This document shows, one piece after another, positions 36,319 to 44,901 of a stretch of 64,000 bases of DNA. A program made the position numbers and the translations under genes. The stretch is from positions 3,782,001 through 3,846,000 of the forward strand of contig NZ_JAZHRT010000001.1 of assembly GCF_036924535.1 (NCBI RefSeq), in the 5' to 3' direction. The stretch's first letter is position 1; every line of letters begins with the position of its first letter. This DNA is from Bradyrhizobium sp. AZCC 2262 (lineage in GTDB: Bacteria; Pseudomonadota; Alphaproteobacteria; Rhizobiales; Xanthobacteraceae). The notes under the pieces are model-generated. The model made no database searches, was not told where the DNA came from, and saw nothing but the letters and a program-made list of their open reading frames with translations.

Positions 36319-36909
36319 TCAATAAGGCGGCTTCTTCTTTTCCCGCTGCGCCCTTGCCGCTTCCATCCACCACGCGAGATCGTCGGCAAAGCGCGGAAAC
36401 GCGTGTGACAGAGCCTTGCCGCCTTCGCCGGCCGGCTTGCCGTCTTCGGTAAGCGTCTGCGCCATCGGCCCGGCCGCGATCGAGCTCGAAATCACCACCA
36501 TGCCCATTTCCGAAAGCGTGCCGTGCCATGCGAGCGCAGCGCGCGCGCCGGAGAAGCGGCCGGCCGAATAGCTGGCGATCGCGGCGGGGCGCCAGAACCA
36601 TTCCTCGAGGAAATGGTCGGTGAGGTTTTTCAGTCCCGGCTGCATGCCCCAATTATATTCGCCGGTGACGAACACAAAGCCGTCGGCGGTGCGGATCTTC
36701 TCGGCAAGTTTCTCCAGCACCTCCGGTGCGCCGCCTTTCGGATGTTCCTTGTACATCCTGTCCAGCATCGGCAGGCCAATCGCCTTGGCGTCGATCAATT
36801 CGACATCGTCGCCACGCGCCGCAAACCCCTCGACGACGAATTGCGCGAGCCGGATGCCCATGCGGTCGGAACGGTAGGAGCCGTAAAAGACGAGAATGCG
36901 GTTACCCAT
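36319..36909 (-). CDS. NAD(P)H-dependent FMN reductase-family protein
   Basis: 196 residues, flavodoxin-like: LVFYGSYRSDRMGIRLAQFV (phosphate loop), then VTGEYNWGMQPGLKNLTDHF (family GEYNxxxPxxLKNxxDw motif) and FWRPAAIASYSAGRFSGARA. Likely reduces FMN, quinones or azo compounds with NAD(P)H. Alone, with a REP-like element upstream. Confidence 0.88.
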   Translation of the reverse strand: MGNRILVFYGSYRSDRMGIRLAQFVVEGFAARGDDVELIDAKAIGLPMLDRMYKEHPKGGAPEVLEKLAEKIRTADGFVFVTGEYNWGMQPGLKNLTDHFLEEWFWRPAAIASYSAGRFSGARAALAWHGTLSEMGMVVISSSIAAGPMAQTLTEDGKPAGEGGKALSHAFPRFADDLAWWMEAARAQREKKKPPY

Positions 36910-36969
36910 GACACCTGCCCCTTAAGACATTGGATAACGCACTCGAACCATGCGGGCTCTGCCCATGCA

Positions 36970-37032
36970 AGAGCGACATCCGGGGCGCTGCGCGAGGGGT
37001 CCCGGATATCGCTTGCGCTCATCCGGGGCTAC
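36970..37032. repeat. REP-like element (degenerate)
   Basis: agagcgacatccggggcg, a GC-rich loop, then cccggatatcgcttgcgctc and atccggggctac. Confidence 0.65.
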
Positions 37033-37037
37033 GCGCC

Positions 37038-37063
37038 AAAAAAAGCGGCCGTAAGGCCGCTTT
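37038..37063 (-). terminator. Rho-independent terminator
   Basis: On the minus strand AAAGCGGCC-TTAC-GGCCGCTTTTTTT, 20 bases after the stop of the Tyr/Gly-rich exported protein. Confidence 0.85.
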
Positions 37064-37082
37064 GATGAAGTGACAATCCGGT

Positions 37083-37424
37083 TCACCAATAACCGGGTTC
37101 ATCGCCGTAATAGGCGTAGGAATCAACGTACGGGGCGCCCGCGATCGCAGCCGCCGTTCCGATCGCACCGGCGGCTACGCCAGCCGCAAGCCCAACGGGC
37201 CCGGGCCCGTAATGGACGCGAGGCCCGTAGTACACGCGAGGTCCGTAGTAGCTGTAGTCATAGCGGCTCGGCGTGCGCACGCCATATCCGCCGCGCAGAT
37301 AGTTGGAGTTCGGGTAGTTGAACCCGATCATGCCGGGCTCCTGGGTCGCTTCCTGCGACATCGCAGGCGTCGCGAGTGCGGTCGCAAGGATCGCGGCCGC
37401 GCCAAGCAGTGTCAGTTTCGTCAT
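37083..37424 (-). CDS. Exported Tyr/Gly/Pro-rich protein
   Basis: 113 residues. Signal peptide MTKLTLLGAAAILATALATP to AMSQ; then a tyrosine-rich part with repeated GPRVYYGPRVHYGPGP, a glycine-zipper-like hydrophobic AAGVAAGAIGTAAAIAGAP and end YAYYGDEPGYW. Resembles small rhizobial envelope proteins with one glycine-zipper. Its own terminator follows. Function unknown. Confidence 0.65.
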   Translation of the reverse strand: MTKLTLLGAAAILATALATPAMSQEATQEPGMIGFNYPNSNYLRGGYGVRTPSRYDYSYYGPRVYYGPRVHYGPGPVGLAAGVAAGAIGTAAAIAGAPYVDSYAYYGDEPGYW

Positions 37425-37728
37425 TGCTCATTCTCCATCTCAATATGAGAGCGAACGAGCGAGATGAGATGCTGGTTCCAGAGGCCGGTTTCACGGCGCG
37501 GTGAGTCTCGCCGACGAGAGAAAAGGCCGGCGGGCGTTACGCCACCGGCCTTCTCTTGCAACTGCCGGCTCGGGAGGTCCGGTTCCGCTGCGATTCCATG
37601 CCTAAAGTTTGACCACTACAGCATTAATAAAATCTTAACGACTGGATGTGAGGTGCATCACGGATGGGCAGAACCTTCTGGCGTTAGCATCGTACCAATA
37701 AGAGCAGCTTCGCTTACAGGAGGCCAAC
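37425..37728. other. 304-bp intergenic region
   Basis: Divergent gap holding one GC hairpin (37518-37556, gagaaaaggccgg ... ccggccttctc) without T tail, and an AT-rich stretch near 37612-37640 that could be a promoter. The DUF6894 gene at 37729 has AGGAGG. No gene seen. Confidence 0.4.
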
Positions 37729-37962
37729 ATGACGCAAGTCTATTTCCACTGCTCCAACTCCCGGGAAGTCCGGCTCGATCGAGCCGGTGAAGCGGTGAGC
37801 GACCTCGCCGAGGCGCGCGACCGCGCAGCCTGCATCGTCCGGTCGCTGATCATGGGACGCGACGCGGAAGACTGGCGCGACTGGGTCGTGCACGTGAACG
37901 ACGATTTCGACGAAGAGATCTTCGTTCTGCCGTTCGCCTTCGTGCTCGGCAAGCCGCACTGA
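37729..37962 (+). CDS. DUF6894-type small protein (copy 1)
   Basis: 77 residues: MTQVYFHCSNSREVRLDRAG, AEARDRAACIVRSLIMGRDA, EDWRDWVVHVNDDFDEEIFV, LPFAFVLGKPH. The pattern YFHxxNSxxVxxDxxG ... DWRDWxxHVxDDxxxEIF is the DUF6894 type. AGGAGG is 5 bases before the ATG. A tiny basic protein gene follows after 9 bases; both are repeated at 39971-40372. Confidence 0.75.
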   Translation: MTQVYFHCSNSREVRLDRAGEAVSDLAEARDRAACIVRSLIMGRDAEDWRDWVVHVNDDFDEEIFVLPFAFVLGKPH

Positions 37963-37971
37963 GAGGTTGCC

Positions 37972-38154
37972 ATGCTGCCGGCTCGACCGCCCTTCATGCC
38001 GCTGCTCCGCCGCCTCGATGCGATCGTGGCGCGCTGCCACCGCCTGATCGAGCGCGCCCGCGACCCCTATCGTCCCGAGCGCCACTACATGCGCGGACCT
38101 GGCCCGAAATGGCACGCCAGACATCGCGCTGACATCACAGGCGTTGCCCTCTAG
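37972..38154 (+). CDS. Tiny basic partner protein (copy 1)
   Basis: 60 residues: MLPARPPFMPLLRRLDAIVA, RCHRLIERARDPYRPERHYM, RGPGPKWHARHRADITGVAL. The core PYRPERHYMRGPGPKWHARH is nearly the same in the second copy at 40214. Positive charge and conserved Trp/His suggest nucleic-acid or metal binding, but there is no known family. GAGAGG precedes the ATG. Confidence 0.6.
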   Translation: MLPARPPFMPLLRRLDAIVARCHRLIERARDPYRPERHYMRGPGPKWHARHRADITGVAL

Positions 38155-38406
38155 GACGCGGCCAACCGCGCACCCGGCGCGTTCTGCGCCCGATCCAGAA
38201 AATCCCGCACTCCCTTTGCGCTTTCCTTGTGCGCCGGTTCCAGCAACCGGAACCCGCAGCCGCAACCTCTCCACGAGATCGCCTTGCTTTGGTCAAACCG
38301 CGCTGGCCGTGTGGCGGCTTGGAAACGGCTTTCGGGGGTTTTCGACGCCGCAAAGCAATGCTCGCCGCCCGTTGCGGGTGACATTGGACAGAGCAAGGGA
38401 CCGCCA

Positions 38407-39402
38407 ATGCAATCCACGCCAACGCTGAAAGACACCGATCCGCACGACGTCTTTGCAATCGAATCGCTGCTGGCCGCACATGCCGAAAAGACGCCGCCGC
38501 TGGCCCACGATCCGGCCGCCCCTTCGGTGGCGCCGCAAGTTCACGTCGCGCCCCCGATTTCGGCCAGCGCGGCAATTCCGCAGCTTGAACCGACGTTTGG
38601 CGCCCCTGATGTGGGCGATATTCAGGTCGAGAATGTCAGGCCAGGCGAGATCAAGGTAGATGGTCTCAAGCCTCTGGGCGAGCCTGCGACCGCCAAATGG
38701 GTGAAGCGCGTGGTCATGGGGCTGCTCGGCCTGTGCGGCGCCATGGCCGCCGCTGCCTGGCAGCATTATGGCGATCAGGCCAAGGCGGTGGCCGCCGAAT
38801 GGGCGCCGCCCTTCGTTCTGGCTGCATTGCCTTCGACAACCACGCCTCCCGTCGCGGAGCAACCGAACGCCCCGGCCAACGAAGCCGCCACAACGGATCC
38901 GGCCGTCGCGCAACCGGCGGCAGCGGCAGCACCGACTCAGCCCGAACCCGTTGTCGCGACGGCCACTGCAGCGGCCGCTCCTTCTGCGGAATCGACCCAG
39001 GTGCAATCGATGGCGCAGGATCTCGCCACGATGGGCCAGCAGGTCGAGGAGCTGAAAGCCACCATCGCGCAGCTGAAGGCGAGCCAGGCCCAAATGGCGC
39101 GTGAGCTTGCCAAGGCGTCAGAGCCCAAAGCGGCCGAAACCAGGCCTGCCGAACAGAACCTGCGGCCCAGGGTGTCGGCGCTGACGCCGCCTGCGCCGCG
39201 GCCCGCTGCGCCGCCGCCGGTGCGAAAGCCGAAGCCGGCCTATTCCTATTCGCCGTCCTACGCGCCCGCGCCGATTGCTGCCGCTCCCGCAGCGCCGCTA
39301 CCGCCGGCGCAGGCCGCTGCACCGTTGCCGCCCGCACCGCCCCAGCAAACGATCGCCGATGACGGCGCGCCGGTGGTACGCCCGCCGATGCCGGTGCGGT
39401 AA
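38407..39402 (+). CDS. Single-pass membrane protein with coiled coil and Pro-rich tail
   Basis: 331 residues. A cytoplasmic segment of about 100, one hydrophobic helix (WVKRVVMGLLGLCGAMAAAA), an Ala/Pro/Thr-rich linker, a coiled coil (SMAQDLATMGQQVEELKATI, AQLKASQAQMARELAKASEP) and a Pro-rich tail with a PSYAPAP and PPxPPQ segment. The ATG at 38407 is chosen because the longer frame upstream has no ribosome site. A rhizobial hypothetical protein, probably envelope-spanning; role unknown. Confidence 0.65.
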   Translation: MQSTPTLKDTDPHDVFAIESLLAAHAEKTPPLAHDPAAPSVAPQVHVAPPISASAAIPQLEPTFGAPDVGDIQVENVRPGEIKVDGLKPLGEPATAKWVKRVVMGLLGLCGAMAAAAWQHYGDQAKAVAAEWAPPFVLAALPSTTTPPVAEQPNAPANEAATTDPAVAQPAAAAAPTQPEPVVATATAAAAPSAESTQVQSMAQDLATMGQQVEELKATIAQLKASQAQMARELAKASEPKAAETRPAEQNLRPRVSALTPPAPRPAAPPPVRKPKPAYSYSPSYAPAPIAAAPAAPLPPAQAAAPLPPAPPQQTIADDGAPVVRPPMPVR

Positions 39403-39542
39403 GCAAGTCGGATTACACGAAGCCTGTCATCACTGCGTGAGCGCAATGGCGCTCGTCGCGACTGCGCGAGCCCAATTGCGCTCGCGGGGCGCGCATTCAC
39501 GCGCCCTATTGGATCCATCAGGGCCTTCGGATCGCGCGGAAC

Positions 39543-39728
39543 TTAACTCTGATGCGGACCTCGCATCAGCTTCATGGCGTCTTCGATATGACGCCACTCC
39601 CTGGCTTCCTCGGCGTCGCCCTTGCTCTCGCAGGCCAGTGCATTGTGTGCGGCTTGCGCGATCGCGGTGAGACCGTGCTTCTCCATCATCTGGCGCGCAA
39701 TCGTGTGGATCTGCATTTCCGACATCAT
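39543..39728 (-). CDS. Small conserved hypothetical protein
   Basis: 61 residues: MMSEMQIHTIARQMMEKHGL, TAIAQAAHNALACESKGDAE, EAREWRHIEDAMKLMRGPHQ. GGGAGAG is seven bases before. Looks like a small helical regulator or stress protein; function unknown. The ATG at 39725 is an alternative start. Confidence 0.6.
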   Translation of the reverse strand: MMSEMQIHTIARQMMEKHGLTAIAQAAHNALACESKGDAEEAREWRHIEDAMKLMRGPHQS

Positions 39729-39970
39729 GTCGCTCTCCCGGGGTTCCACCAGTCCATGCCGCGACGTTTCGCTCGTCGCGGCTTCCTCGTGAAAACTGCC
39801 GAACCGAAAGCCTCGTTCCTCCCGCTGCGACAGATAATTTTCGGACAAGTTTAGGGATCGCGCGGTTCCACCTGCGGTCCCCGTAATATCCCGTCCGCAA
39901 TCTCCCCGAATATCAAGCCGGTCTTCCGACTGGTATTTTTCTGCGTGAGTCGCAATCGCGGGAGTCGGAC

Positions 39971-40204
39971 ATGGCAAAGGTCTATTTTCACTACTCCAAT
40001 TCCGAGGGCGTATGCGTCGACCAGCGCGGCACCGCCGTCGGAAACCTGACCGATGTGCGCAACCACGCCGCCCGCGTCGTGCAATCGCTGATCACCGCGC
40101 AGGGCCCGGAAGACTGGCGCGACTGGACGCTGCATGTCAGCGACGATCTCAACGACGAAATCTTCGCCCTGCCGTTTTCGTCCATGCTCGGCAAGCCGCA
40201 TTGA
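39971..40204 (+). CDS. DUF6894-type small protein (copy 2)
   Basis: 77 residues: MAKVYFHYSNSEGVCVDQRG, then ARVVQSLITAQGPEDWRDWT and LHVSDDLNDEIFALPFSSML. About half of the residues are the same as in the 37729 product, the same length and ending (LGKPH). It is followed by copy 2 of the partner gene with the same spacing. Confidence 0.75.
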   Translation: MAKVYFHYSNSEGVCVDQRGTAVGNLTDVRNHAARVVQSLITAQGPEDWRDWTLHVSDDLNDEIFALPFSSMLGKPH

Positions 40205-40213
40205 GAGATCGCC

Positions 40214-40372
40214 ATGCTGGCCATGCAACCGCTGCTCCGACACCTGACAGAGATCGTGATTCATTGGCACAGGCTGGTCGACCTTGCCCGCAACCCCTAC
40301 CGCCCCGAGCTGCACTACATGCGCGGCCCCGGCCCGAAATGGCATGCGAAGCATCAGGGGCGTAGTGCGTAA
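40214..40372 (+). CDS. Tiny basic partner protein (copy 2)
   Basis: 52 residues: MLAMQPLLRHLTEIVIHWHR, LVDLARNPYRPELHYMRGPG, PKWHAKHQGRSA. Shares the RxPYRPExHYMRGPGPKWHAxH core with copy 1 at 37972. Start codon is 9 bases after the DUF6894 stop, with GAGAG overlapping that stop. Confidence 0.6.
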   Translation: MLAMQPLLRHLTEIVIHWHRLVDLARNPYRPELHYMRGPGPKWHAKHQGRSA

Positions 40373-40375
40373 CCC

Positions 40376-40410
40376 GTAGCCCGGATTGCGCTGCACTCCA
40401 TCCGGGCTAC
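40376..40410. repeat. Short REP-like hairpin
   Basis: gtagcccggattgcgctgc followed by actccatccgggctac: outer arms only, 35 bp, between the tiny gene and surE (convergent). Confidence 0.7.
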
Positions 40411-40415
40411 TGGCG

Positions 40416-41189
40416 TCACTTCAACGTCGTCGTCAGCGCATCCGAGAACGCTTCATCGGTGCGATCGAGCCGCAGCGGCGTGACCGATACGTAGCGTGCC
40501 GCAAGCGCCGCCAGATCGGTGCCTTCGGCCGGCGTATCCATCATCGCGGCGCGCTCAAAGCCGATCCAGAAATACGGATTGCCGCGGCCATCGTGGCGCT
40601 TGTCGACTTTCAGGAAGCCGAGATTGCGCTTGCCCTGACGGGTCACGCGCACGCCCTTGACCTGGTCGGGCGTGCAAGCGGGAAAGTTGACGTTGATCAC
40701 GGTGTTCTTCGGCACGCCGGCATCGATCACCTTGCGCAGGATATCGGGGCCGAATTTCAGCGCCGTGTCCCACAGCGGCGCGTGCCGGGTCTCGATGGAA
40801 AATTCCTGGCTCAGCGCAAATGACGGGATTCCCAGGATCGTGCCTTCAAGGGCGCCGGCGATGGTTCCGGAATAGACGACGTCCTCGGCGACGTTGCGGC
40901 CCCTGTTGACGCCCGACAGCACCAGATCGGGCCCCTTTTCGCCGAGGATGTGGCGCGATCCCATGATCACGCAGTCGGTCGGTGTGCCGCGCACTGCGAA
41001 ATGACGCGGGCCGACTTCGCGCAGGCGCAAGGGATCGTTGAGCGACAGCGAATGCGAGACGCCGGACTGATCGAGTTCCGGCGCCACGACCCAAACGTCG
41101 TCGGAAAGCCCGCGCGCGATCTCCTCGACGATCTTCAACCCCGGCGCATGGATGCCATCGTCGTTGGTGCAGAGGATACGATAGGACAT
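40416..41189 (-). CDS. surE: 5'/3'-nucleotidase SurE with element-supplied N terminus
   Basis: 257 residues. SurE is a metal-dependent nucleoside-monophosphate phosphatase (also exopolyphosphatase) of stationary-phase survival. Metal-site motif [10 protein letters not shown] at about 8-17, [24 protein letters not shown] and [20 protein letters not shown] are all intact. The usual start M-R-I-L-C-T-N has become M-S-Y-R-I-L-C-T-N: the ATG and first two extra codons come from the integrated element whose left core is at 41164-41174. The original start is still present at 56747 facing the other end. Catalysis should be intact; expression now depends on element sequence. Confidence 0.93.
   Translation of the reverse strand: MSYRILCTNDDGIHAPGLKIVEEIARGLSDDVWVVAPELDQSGVSHSLSLNDPLRLREVGPRHFAVRGTPTDCVIMGSRHILGEKGPDLVLSGVNRGRNVAEDVVYSGTIAGALEGTILGIPSFALSQEFSIETRHAPLWDTALKFGPDILRKVIDAGVPKNTVINVNFPACTPDQVKGVRVTRQGKRNLGFLKVDKRHDGRGNPYFWIGFERAAMMDTPAEGTDLAALAARYVSVTPLRLDRTDEAFSDALTTTLK
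41164..41174. repeat. Left attachment core
   Basis: TTGGTGCAGAG, inside surE codons for L-C-T-N on the minus strand; the bases to its right (gatacgataggacat) belong to the element and contain the new surE ATG. Confidence 0.85.
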
Positions 41190-41291
41190 TGAGACCGTTA
41201 GAGAAAAAAGAGAAACCCTTACAAACAGGCAGCTTCTCTTACACACTCAGGTCTCATGTTTCAATCGCCTCCCCGGTGTTTCTGACCTTCC

Positions 41292-41331
41292 GGTTAGCCG
41301 GGGCTAATCCAACCAAAACGCCGGGCTAATC
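41292..41331. promoter_or_regulatory. Possible integrase arm-type sites, left
   Basis: GGTTAGCCGGGGCTAATCC (contains the perfect dyad TTAGCC-GG-GGCTAA) and, 10 bases on, GCCGGGCTAATC. The GATTAGCCCG word recurs at the right end in the opposite orientation. Confidence 0.4.
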
Positions 41332-41363
41332 ACAACCCGTCATCATCCCATCGGGAAATTACG

Positions 41364-42725
41364 ATGCCAGTCCTCATCACCGAAAAGCATCTCGCAGCAA
41401 GCGACAAGCGAAAGACCATCAGCGACAGCAAGCAACTCGGCTTCGCGCTTCGCACCACACCGAATGGCGTGTTCACGTTCTACTATCAGCACCTCAATAA
41501 GAAGACCGGCAGGCGCGATTGGCACCTGATCGGCGCACACCCCGAATGGACCCCTGCACGGGCGCGCACCGAAGCAACCCGGCTCGCCGGCCTGGTCGCG
41601 GGCGAGAAAGACATCAAGCAAATCCGCCATCAGAAGATCGCGCGGGACCGTGCCGAGGGCGTGTCCTTCAAGCAGGTCCATGACGAATACATCTCCTTCT
41701 GCAAACAGCCGGTCGATCGGCGCTGGGGCACCGTGCCGCGAAAGGAAACTTGGAGGGGCATCCAGTATTCCCTCGCCCGTGCGCTGAAATGGTGGGGCAA
41801 CAGGGTCGCCAGCGAGATCACCAGCGCCGACATCAAGGAACTGTACGAAAGCTATGTCCGCGAGAAGCACCCGGCGCAGGCGAACATGGTTCGGGGTAAT
41901 TTGCGCACCATGTTCGTCTGGGCGATGCACGACGACCGGAGGTATCTCGCCGTCAATCCTTGCACCAAGCAACTGGAAGACGACAAGGCAATCGAGAAGG
42001 CCGACATCGACGACGGGCGCGTCCTGACCGCCGACGAACTTCGCACGCTCTGGTTCGGCCTCGATGACCCGAAGTGCCCCGGCACCAGGGGCGCGAGGCT
42101 GGCGCTGAAACTGTCGCTGGTCACGCTGCTGCGCACGGGCGAGTGCGTTGCCATCGAGCGCAACAAAATCACGGCCACCACGGTGACGATCCCGCTCGCG
42201 GTCGCGAAGGGTCGCCGCTCCAAGAAGGCGCGAGACGTCGTGCAGCCGCTGAACAGTCTGGCGCAGGAAATCCTTGGCGAGGTATTCGCGGGCGACGAGG
42301 GGCGGCGCTATGCCTTCCCCGGCACCAGCGGGAAGACCGGCGGCCACATGGCGCAGGGATCACTGAGCGTCTTGATGGGGTCCAGAACAACAAAAAAGAA
42401 CAGCCGGATGGGCATCTGCGAATACCTTGGCTTGGACGATGTGACGCCCCACGATCTGCGGCGCACCGGGGCTTGCATCCTTGAGCAGCTTGGCTATTCC
42501 GATGGCGTCATTGGCAGGGTGATGACGCACAAGACCGCAGACAAGGACGCTGCGTCGGTTACCCGCGACCACTACCTCGTTCCCGTTCAGATTATCGCCC
42601 GCCCGGTCGACCCGCGCGTCAGTGCGCTGAACGACCTCGATGACGCGCTGCGTGAAATCTTCGGTCTGCCGCGCGGCGGCTCGATAGAGCTACCTGCGCC
42701 GCCCCGGCTTCTGACGGCCGCCTAA
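41364..42725 (+). CDS. Tyrosine-recombinase integrase
   Basis: 453 residues. N-terminal arm-binding region of P4-integrase type, a SAM-like core-binding part (FKQVHDEYISFCKQ ... VRGNLRTMFVWAMHDDRRYL) and a catalytic domain with Arg257 (LLRTGECVAI), HDLR (His363, Arg366), His389 and the nucleophile Tyr404 in RDHYLVP. All active-site residues are visible. It reads away from the left attachment core 190 bases upstream, the usual place for an integrase of an island. No tRNA is adjacent; surE is the apparent target. Confidence 0.92.
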   Translation: MPVLITEKHLAASDKRKTISDSKQLGFALRTTPNGVFTFYYQHLNKKTGRRDWHLIGAHPEWTPARARTEATRLAGLVAGEKDIKQIRHQKIARDRAEGVSFKQVHDEYISFCKQPVDRRWGTVPRKETWRGIQYSLARALKWWGNRVASEITSADIKELYESYVREKHPAQANMVRGNLRTMFVWAMHDDRRYLAVNPCTKQLEDDKAIEKADIDDGRVLTADELRTLWFGLDDPKCPGTRGARLALKLSLVTLLRTGECVAIERNKITATTVTIPLAVAKGRRSKKARDVVQPLNSLAQEILGEVFAGDEGRRYAFPGTSGKTGGHMAQGSLSVLMGSRTTKKNSRMGICEYLGLDDVTPHDLRRTGACILEQLGYSDGVIGRVMTHKTADKDAASVTRDHYLVPVQIIARPVDPRVSALNDLDDALREIFGLPRGGSIELPAPPRLLTAA

Positions 42726-42802
42726 ACCCTCACACCGGGCGCGGGTCGTGTTGGAAGCACGACGCCGCGCCCTAACCATTCCAACTGTTAGGAGCAGTTC
42801 CA

Positions 42803-43090
42803 ATGGCTGACACTACTTCTGCATCCATCGTCACACTGCATCAACCGCAACCGGCGCGCGCCAAGACGCCGGCCGAGCGCGCCAGGGCGTACCGGCAGCG
42901 CAAACGGGCGGCTGCCCTCCCGGTTGTGGTGCCGGCGCTCGAAAACGCGGGAGCCCTCGATTTCGAGCAGCCCGCGCCAGCTTCGGACTCGAAGGCGATG
43001 CCGGTGATCTTGACCACCGACGAGGTGCGTGACGTCTGGATGCGCGCCCTGGGACGAGGCAAAGGCGCTACAGCGCCCGCTGCCGGATGA
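42803..43090 (+). CDS. Small basic hypothetical protein
   Basis: 95 residues: [40 protein letters not shown], then a Pro/Ala-rich part and [19 protein letters not shown]. The [13 protein letters not shown] stretch is basic and helix-like and recurs in phage and island small proteins. AGGAG precedes the ATG. Follows the integrase by 77 bases on the same strand. Confidence 0.55.
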   Translation: MADTTSASIVTLHQPQPARAKTPAERARAYRQRKRAAALPVVVPALENAGALDFEQPAPASDSKAMPVILTTDEVRDVWMRALGRGKGATAPAAG

Positions 43091-43196
43091 GGCTTTAAAA
43101 ATCGTGGCGCGTGGCGCGGATAAGACAATGCCGCCGCCGCATGAAACCCGCCCAATGCCATTCTCGGTGAGCACCGGGCAAAATTCCCTAAAAAGC

Positions 43197-43222
43197 AAAA
43201 GGCCCCGCTTGTGGGCGGGGCC
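43197..43222 (-). terminator. Terminator of the small minus-strand gene
   Basis: On the minus strand AGGCCCCGCC-CACAA-GCGGGGCCTTTT: strong stem with T run after the stop at 43259. Confidence 0.75.
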
Positions 43223-43258
43223 TCGCTCGACAGAAATGTTACTATCTCAGGGTACGGC

Positions 43259-43450
43259 TTAGCGCGCGACCAGCAACCGCCAAACGCGCCGCGCAGGCTG
43301 TACCACCAACCGGAACACGGGGGTGGTTTGGGTACGGTAGTAGTTGGCGCGCAGCTTCGCCACCCGGTCTGCGCTCAGCGGCCGGGTTCCCTCGAAAACA
43401 CGCTGGCTCGCGTATTTTCGCACATTAGGGCATGGAGTGCGGGCTAACAT
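43259..43450 (-). CDS. Small basic hypothetical protein
   Basis: 63 residues, [60 protein letters not shown]. Strong AAGGAGG six bases before the ATG and a terminator after, which supports a real gene. Very basic; function unknown. Confidence 0.6.
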   Translation of the reverse strand: MLARTPCPNVRKYASQRVFEGTRPLSADRVAKLRANYYRTQTTPVFRLVVQPARRVWRLLVAR

Positions 43451-43504
43451 GGCACCCTCCTTCTCAACATCAGCGGAAACCGTACATGCACGGGTAGTCT
43501 GCGG

Positions 43505-43996
43505 TCAATCCGGCCTTTGCATTAACCAAAAACGCCTATCGAACGGGTCCGTTCCCTCGTCGAGGACAGAATATCCAGCATTTTCAAGAGTTTCCGTTAA
43601 CAAATGGTGCTTTTTGAGACTATTTTCAGTGGGGTCACGATCTTTTGTTACTCGGTAAATCAGCCCGCAATTTGCGTGTTCGATGAGCGCCAAGAGGCCG
43701 TGGCAGACCACATCCATGATCTTTCCGCGAATCTCCGCCGGAATATACGGCGCAGCCATTTGACGATCGTGCGTGCGAAAGGGTTCGATGCAGCCGTCGA
43801 GGGCGAACACGTCAATACTGAAAGAGAATTCCCAACAGGGCTCGGCGCAAATGTTTGTTTGTGCCAACTCACAAACTACCGATACGATTTTGTTCCTATC
43901 AGGACATTCGGCAATATTTACAGTCACAGCAGGGCAGCCATCGATAATATCCACCTCGATGTCGTATGGCGCTACTTTGAGAATCGAGGCGAACAT
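43505..43996 (-). CDS. Hypothetical protein, cargo gene
   Basis: 163 residues starting MFASILKVAPYDIEVDIIDG. Mixed alpha/beta sequence with SVVCELAQTNICAEPCWEFS, MDVVCHGLLALIEHANCGLI and KHHLLTETLENAGYSVLDEG. No domain recognised. Lower GC than core genes. Starts 5 bases after the stop of the 299-residue gene upstream, so the two form one unit. Confidence 0.6.
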   Translation of the reverse strand: MFASILKVAPYDIEVDIIDGCPAVTVNIAECPDRNKIVSVVCELAQTNICAEPCWEFSFSIDVFALDGCIEPFRTHDRQMAAPYIPAEIRGKIMDVVCHGLLALIEHANCGLIYRVTKDRDPTENSLKKHHLLTETLENAGYSVLDEGTDPFDRRFWLMQRPD

Positions 43997-44001
43997 TCAA
44001 A

Positions 44002-44901
44002 TTACTCGCTTGGCGTGTCGCCGCCCTTCGTGCTGATATTAATTTGACCGCTGCCCTTGTAGATTAGGTCGAAAATGTTGGCGGCGGCTTGCAGCCACTT
44101 TGCTCGTCCCTCGATTGTCCAGTTAGTTTGCGGCTCGGGCAATGTATCGAGCAGGCCTTGAATAAAAGGGTGATGCTTGCTTTCTTCCGGCTCCTTTTGC
44201 GCAACCACGGCGGGGCCGTCATGATCAACGGATTCAAGCTCATCCCACGAATTCCGGGGTGACGCTGGCAAAGGCGAATTTCCGATAATCGGTTCAATGA
44301 GCCTGTCCTGCCCATTGGGGAAAAAGCCTGCTTGCGCCGCAGACTTATCAAACGCCAACCGGGCATTTGTTTTCTGCTTCGAGGCGACCCCGAACCGAAC
44401 AAAGGCCATCTCAAGCCCGACTGGACGGGGCGGCAACTGCTTCCCCTTGAATTCGTCGTAGGTCTTGCGAAACAGCGGGACATTGAGAAAAGCGCTTGCC
44501 CGCGCTGCTTTCTGACGCCGCTCATCCGAATCCAATATCTCAAAGCCTGTGTCTGTCAGTTCGTACTTGCCATTATTTGCAAGGATCAGCCCAAACATTC
44601 GAGCAGTCGCCACCTTGGTCACGAAGGCCCCGCTGCCGGCAGACTGATTCATCACGCCAGCCAATTGCTCACGCGTCAGCGCCACGCCACCAGACTGCAG
44701 CATGGCGCGCGCGACAGTGATTGCGGATTCAAGGTCTTGGTAAGGAAAGCCAATCGACGACATTTCGCGGCCCGCTTCCTTTTGGACGGGCTTTTTTACC
44801 ATCCTGATACTCTTCGCCACCACTCCGGGCTTTTTTACTATCCTGATATTCTTCGCCACCATTCCAGGTAAAGCGGCCGGAGGATCTTGATCGTCAGTCA
44901 T
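44002..44901 (-). CDS. Winged-helix-like hypothetical protein, cargo gene
   Basis: 299 residues. An N-terminal part has twin KNIRIVKKPG and KSIRMVKKPV repeats. The middle (residues about 50-170) reads like a DUF5343-style winged helix: FPYQDLESAITVARAMLQSG, ALTREQLAGVMNQSAGSGAF, GLILANNGKYELTDTGFEIL. The C-terminal quarter is acidic. Such proteins often occur in anti-phage or regulatory cargo; that is an inference. Operon with 43505. Confidence 0.55.
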   Translation of the reverse strand: MTDDQDPPAALPGMVAKNIRIVKKPGVVAKSIRMVKKPVQKEAGREMSSIGFPYQDLESAITVARAMLQSGGVALTREQLAGVMNQSAGSGAFVTKVATARMFGLILANNGKYELTDTGFEILDSDERRQKAARASAFLNVPLFRKTYDEFKGKQLPPRPVGLEMAFVRFGVASKQKTNARLAFDKSAAQAGFFPNGQDRLIEPIIGNSPLPASPRNSWDELESVDHDGPAVVAQKEPEESKHHPFIQGLLDTLPEPQTNWTIEGRAKWLQAAANIFDLIYKGSGQINISTKGGDTPSE

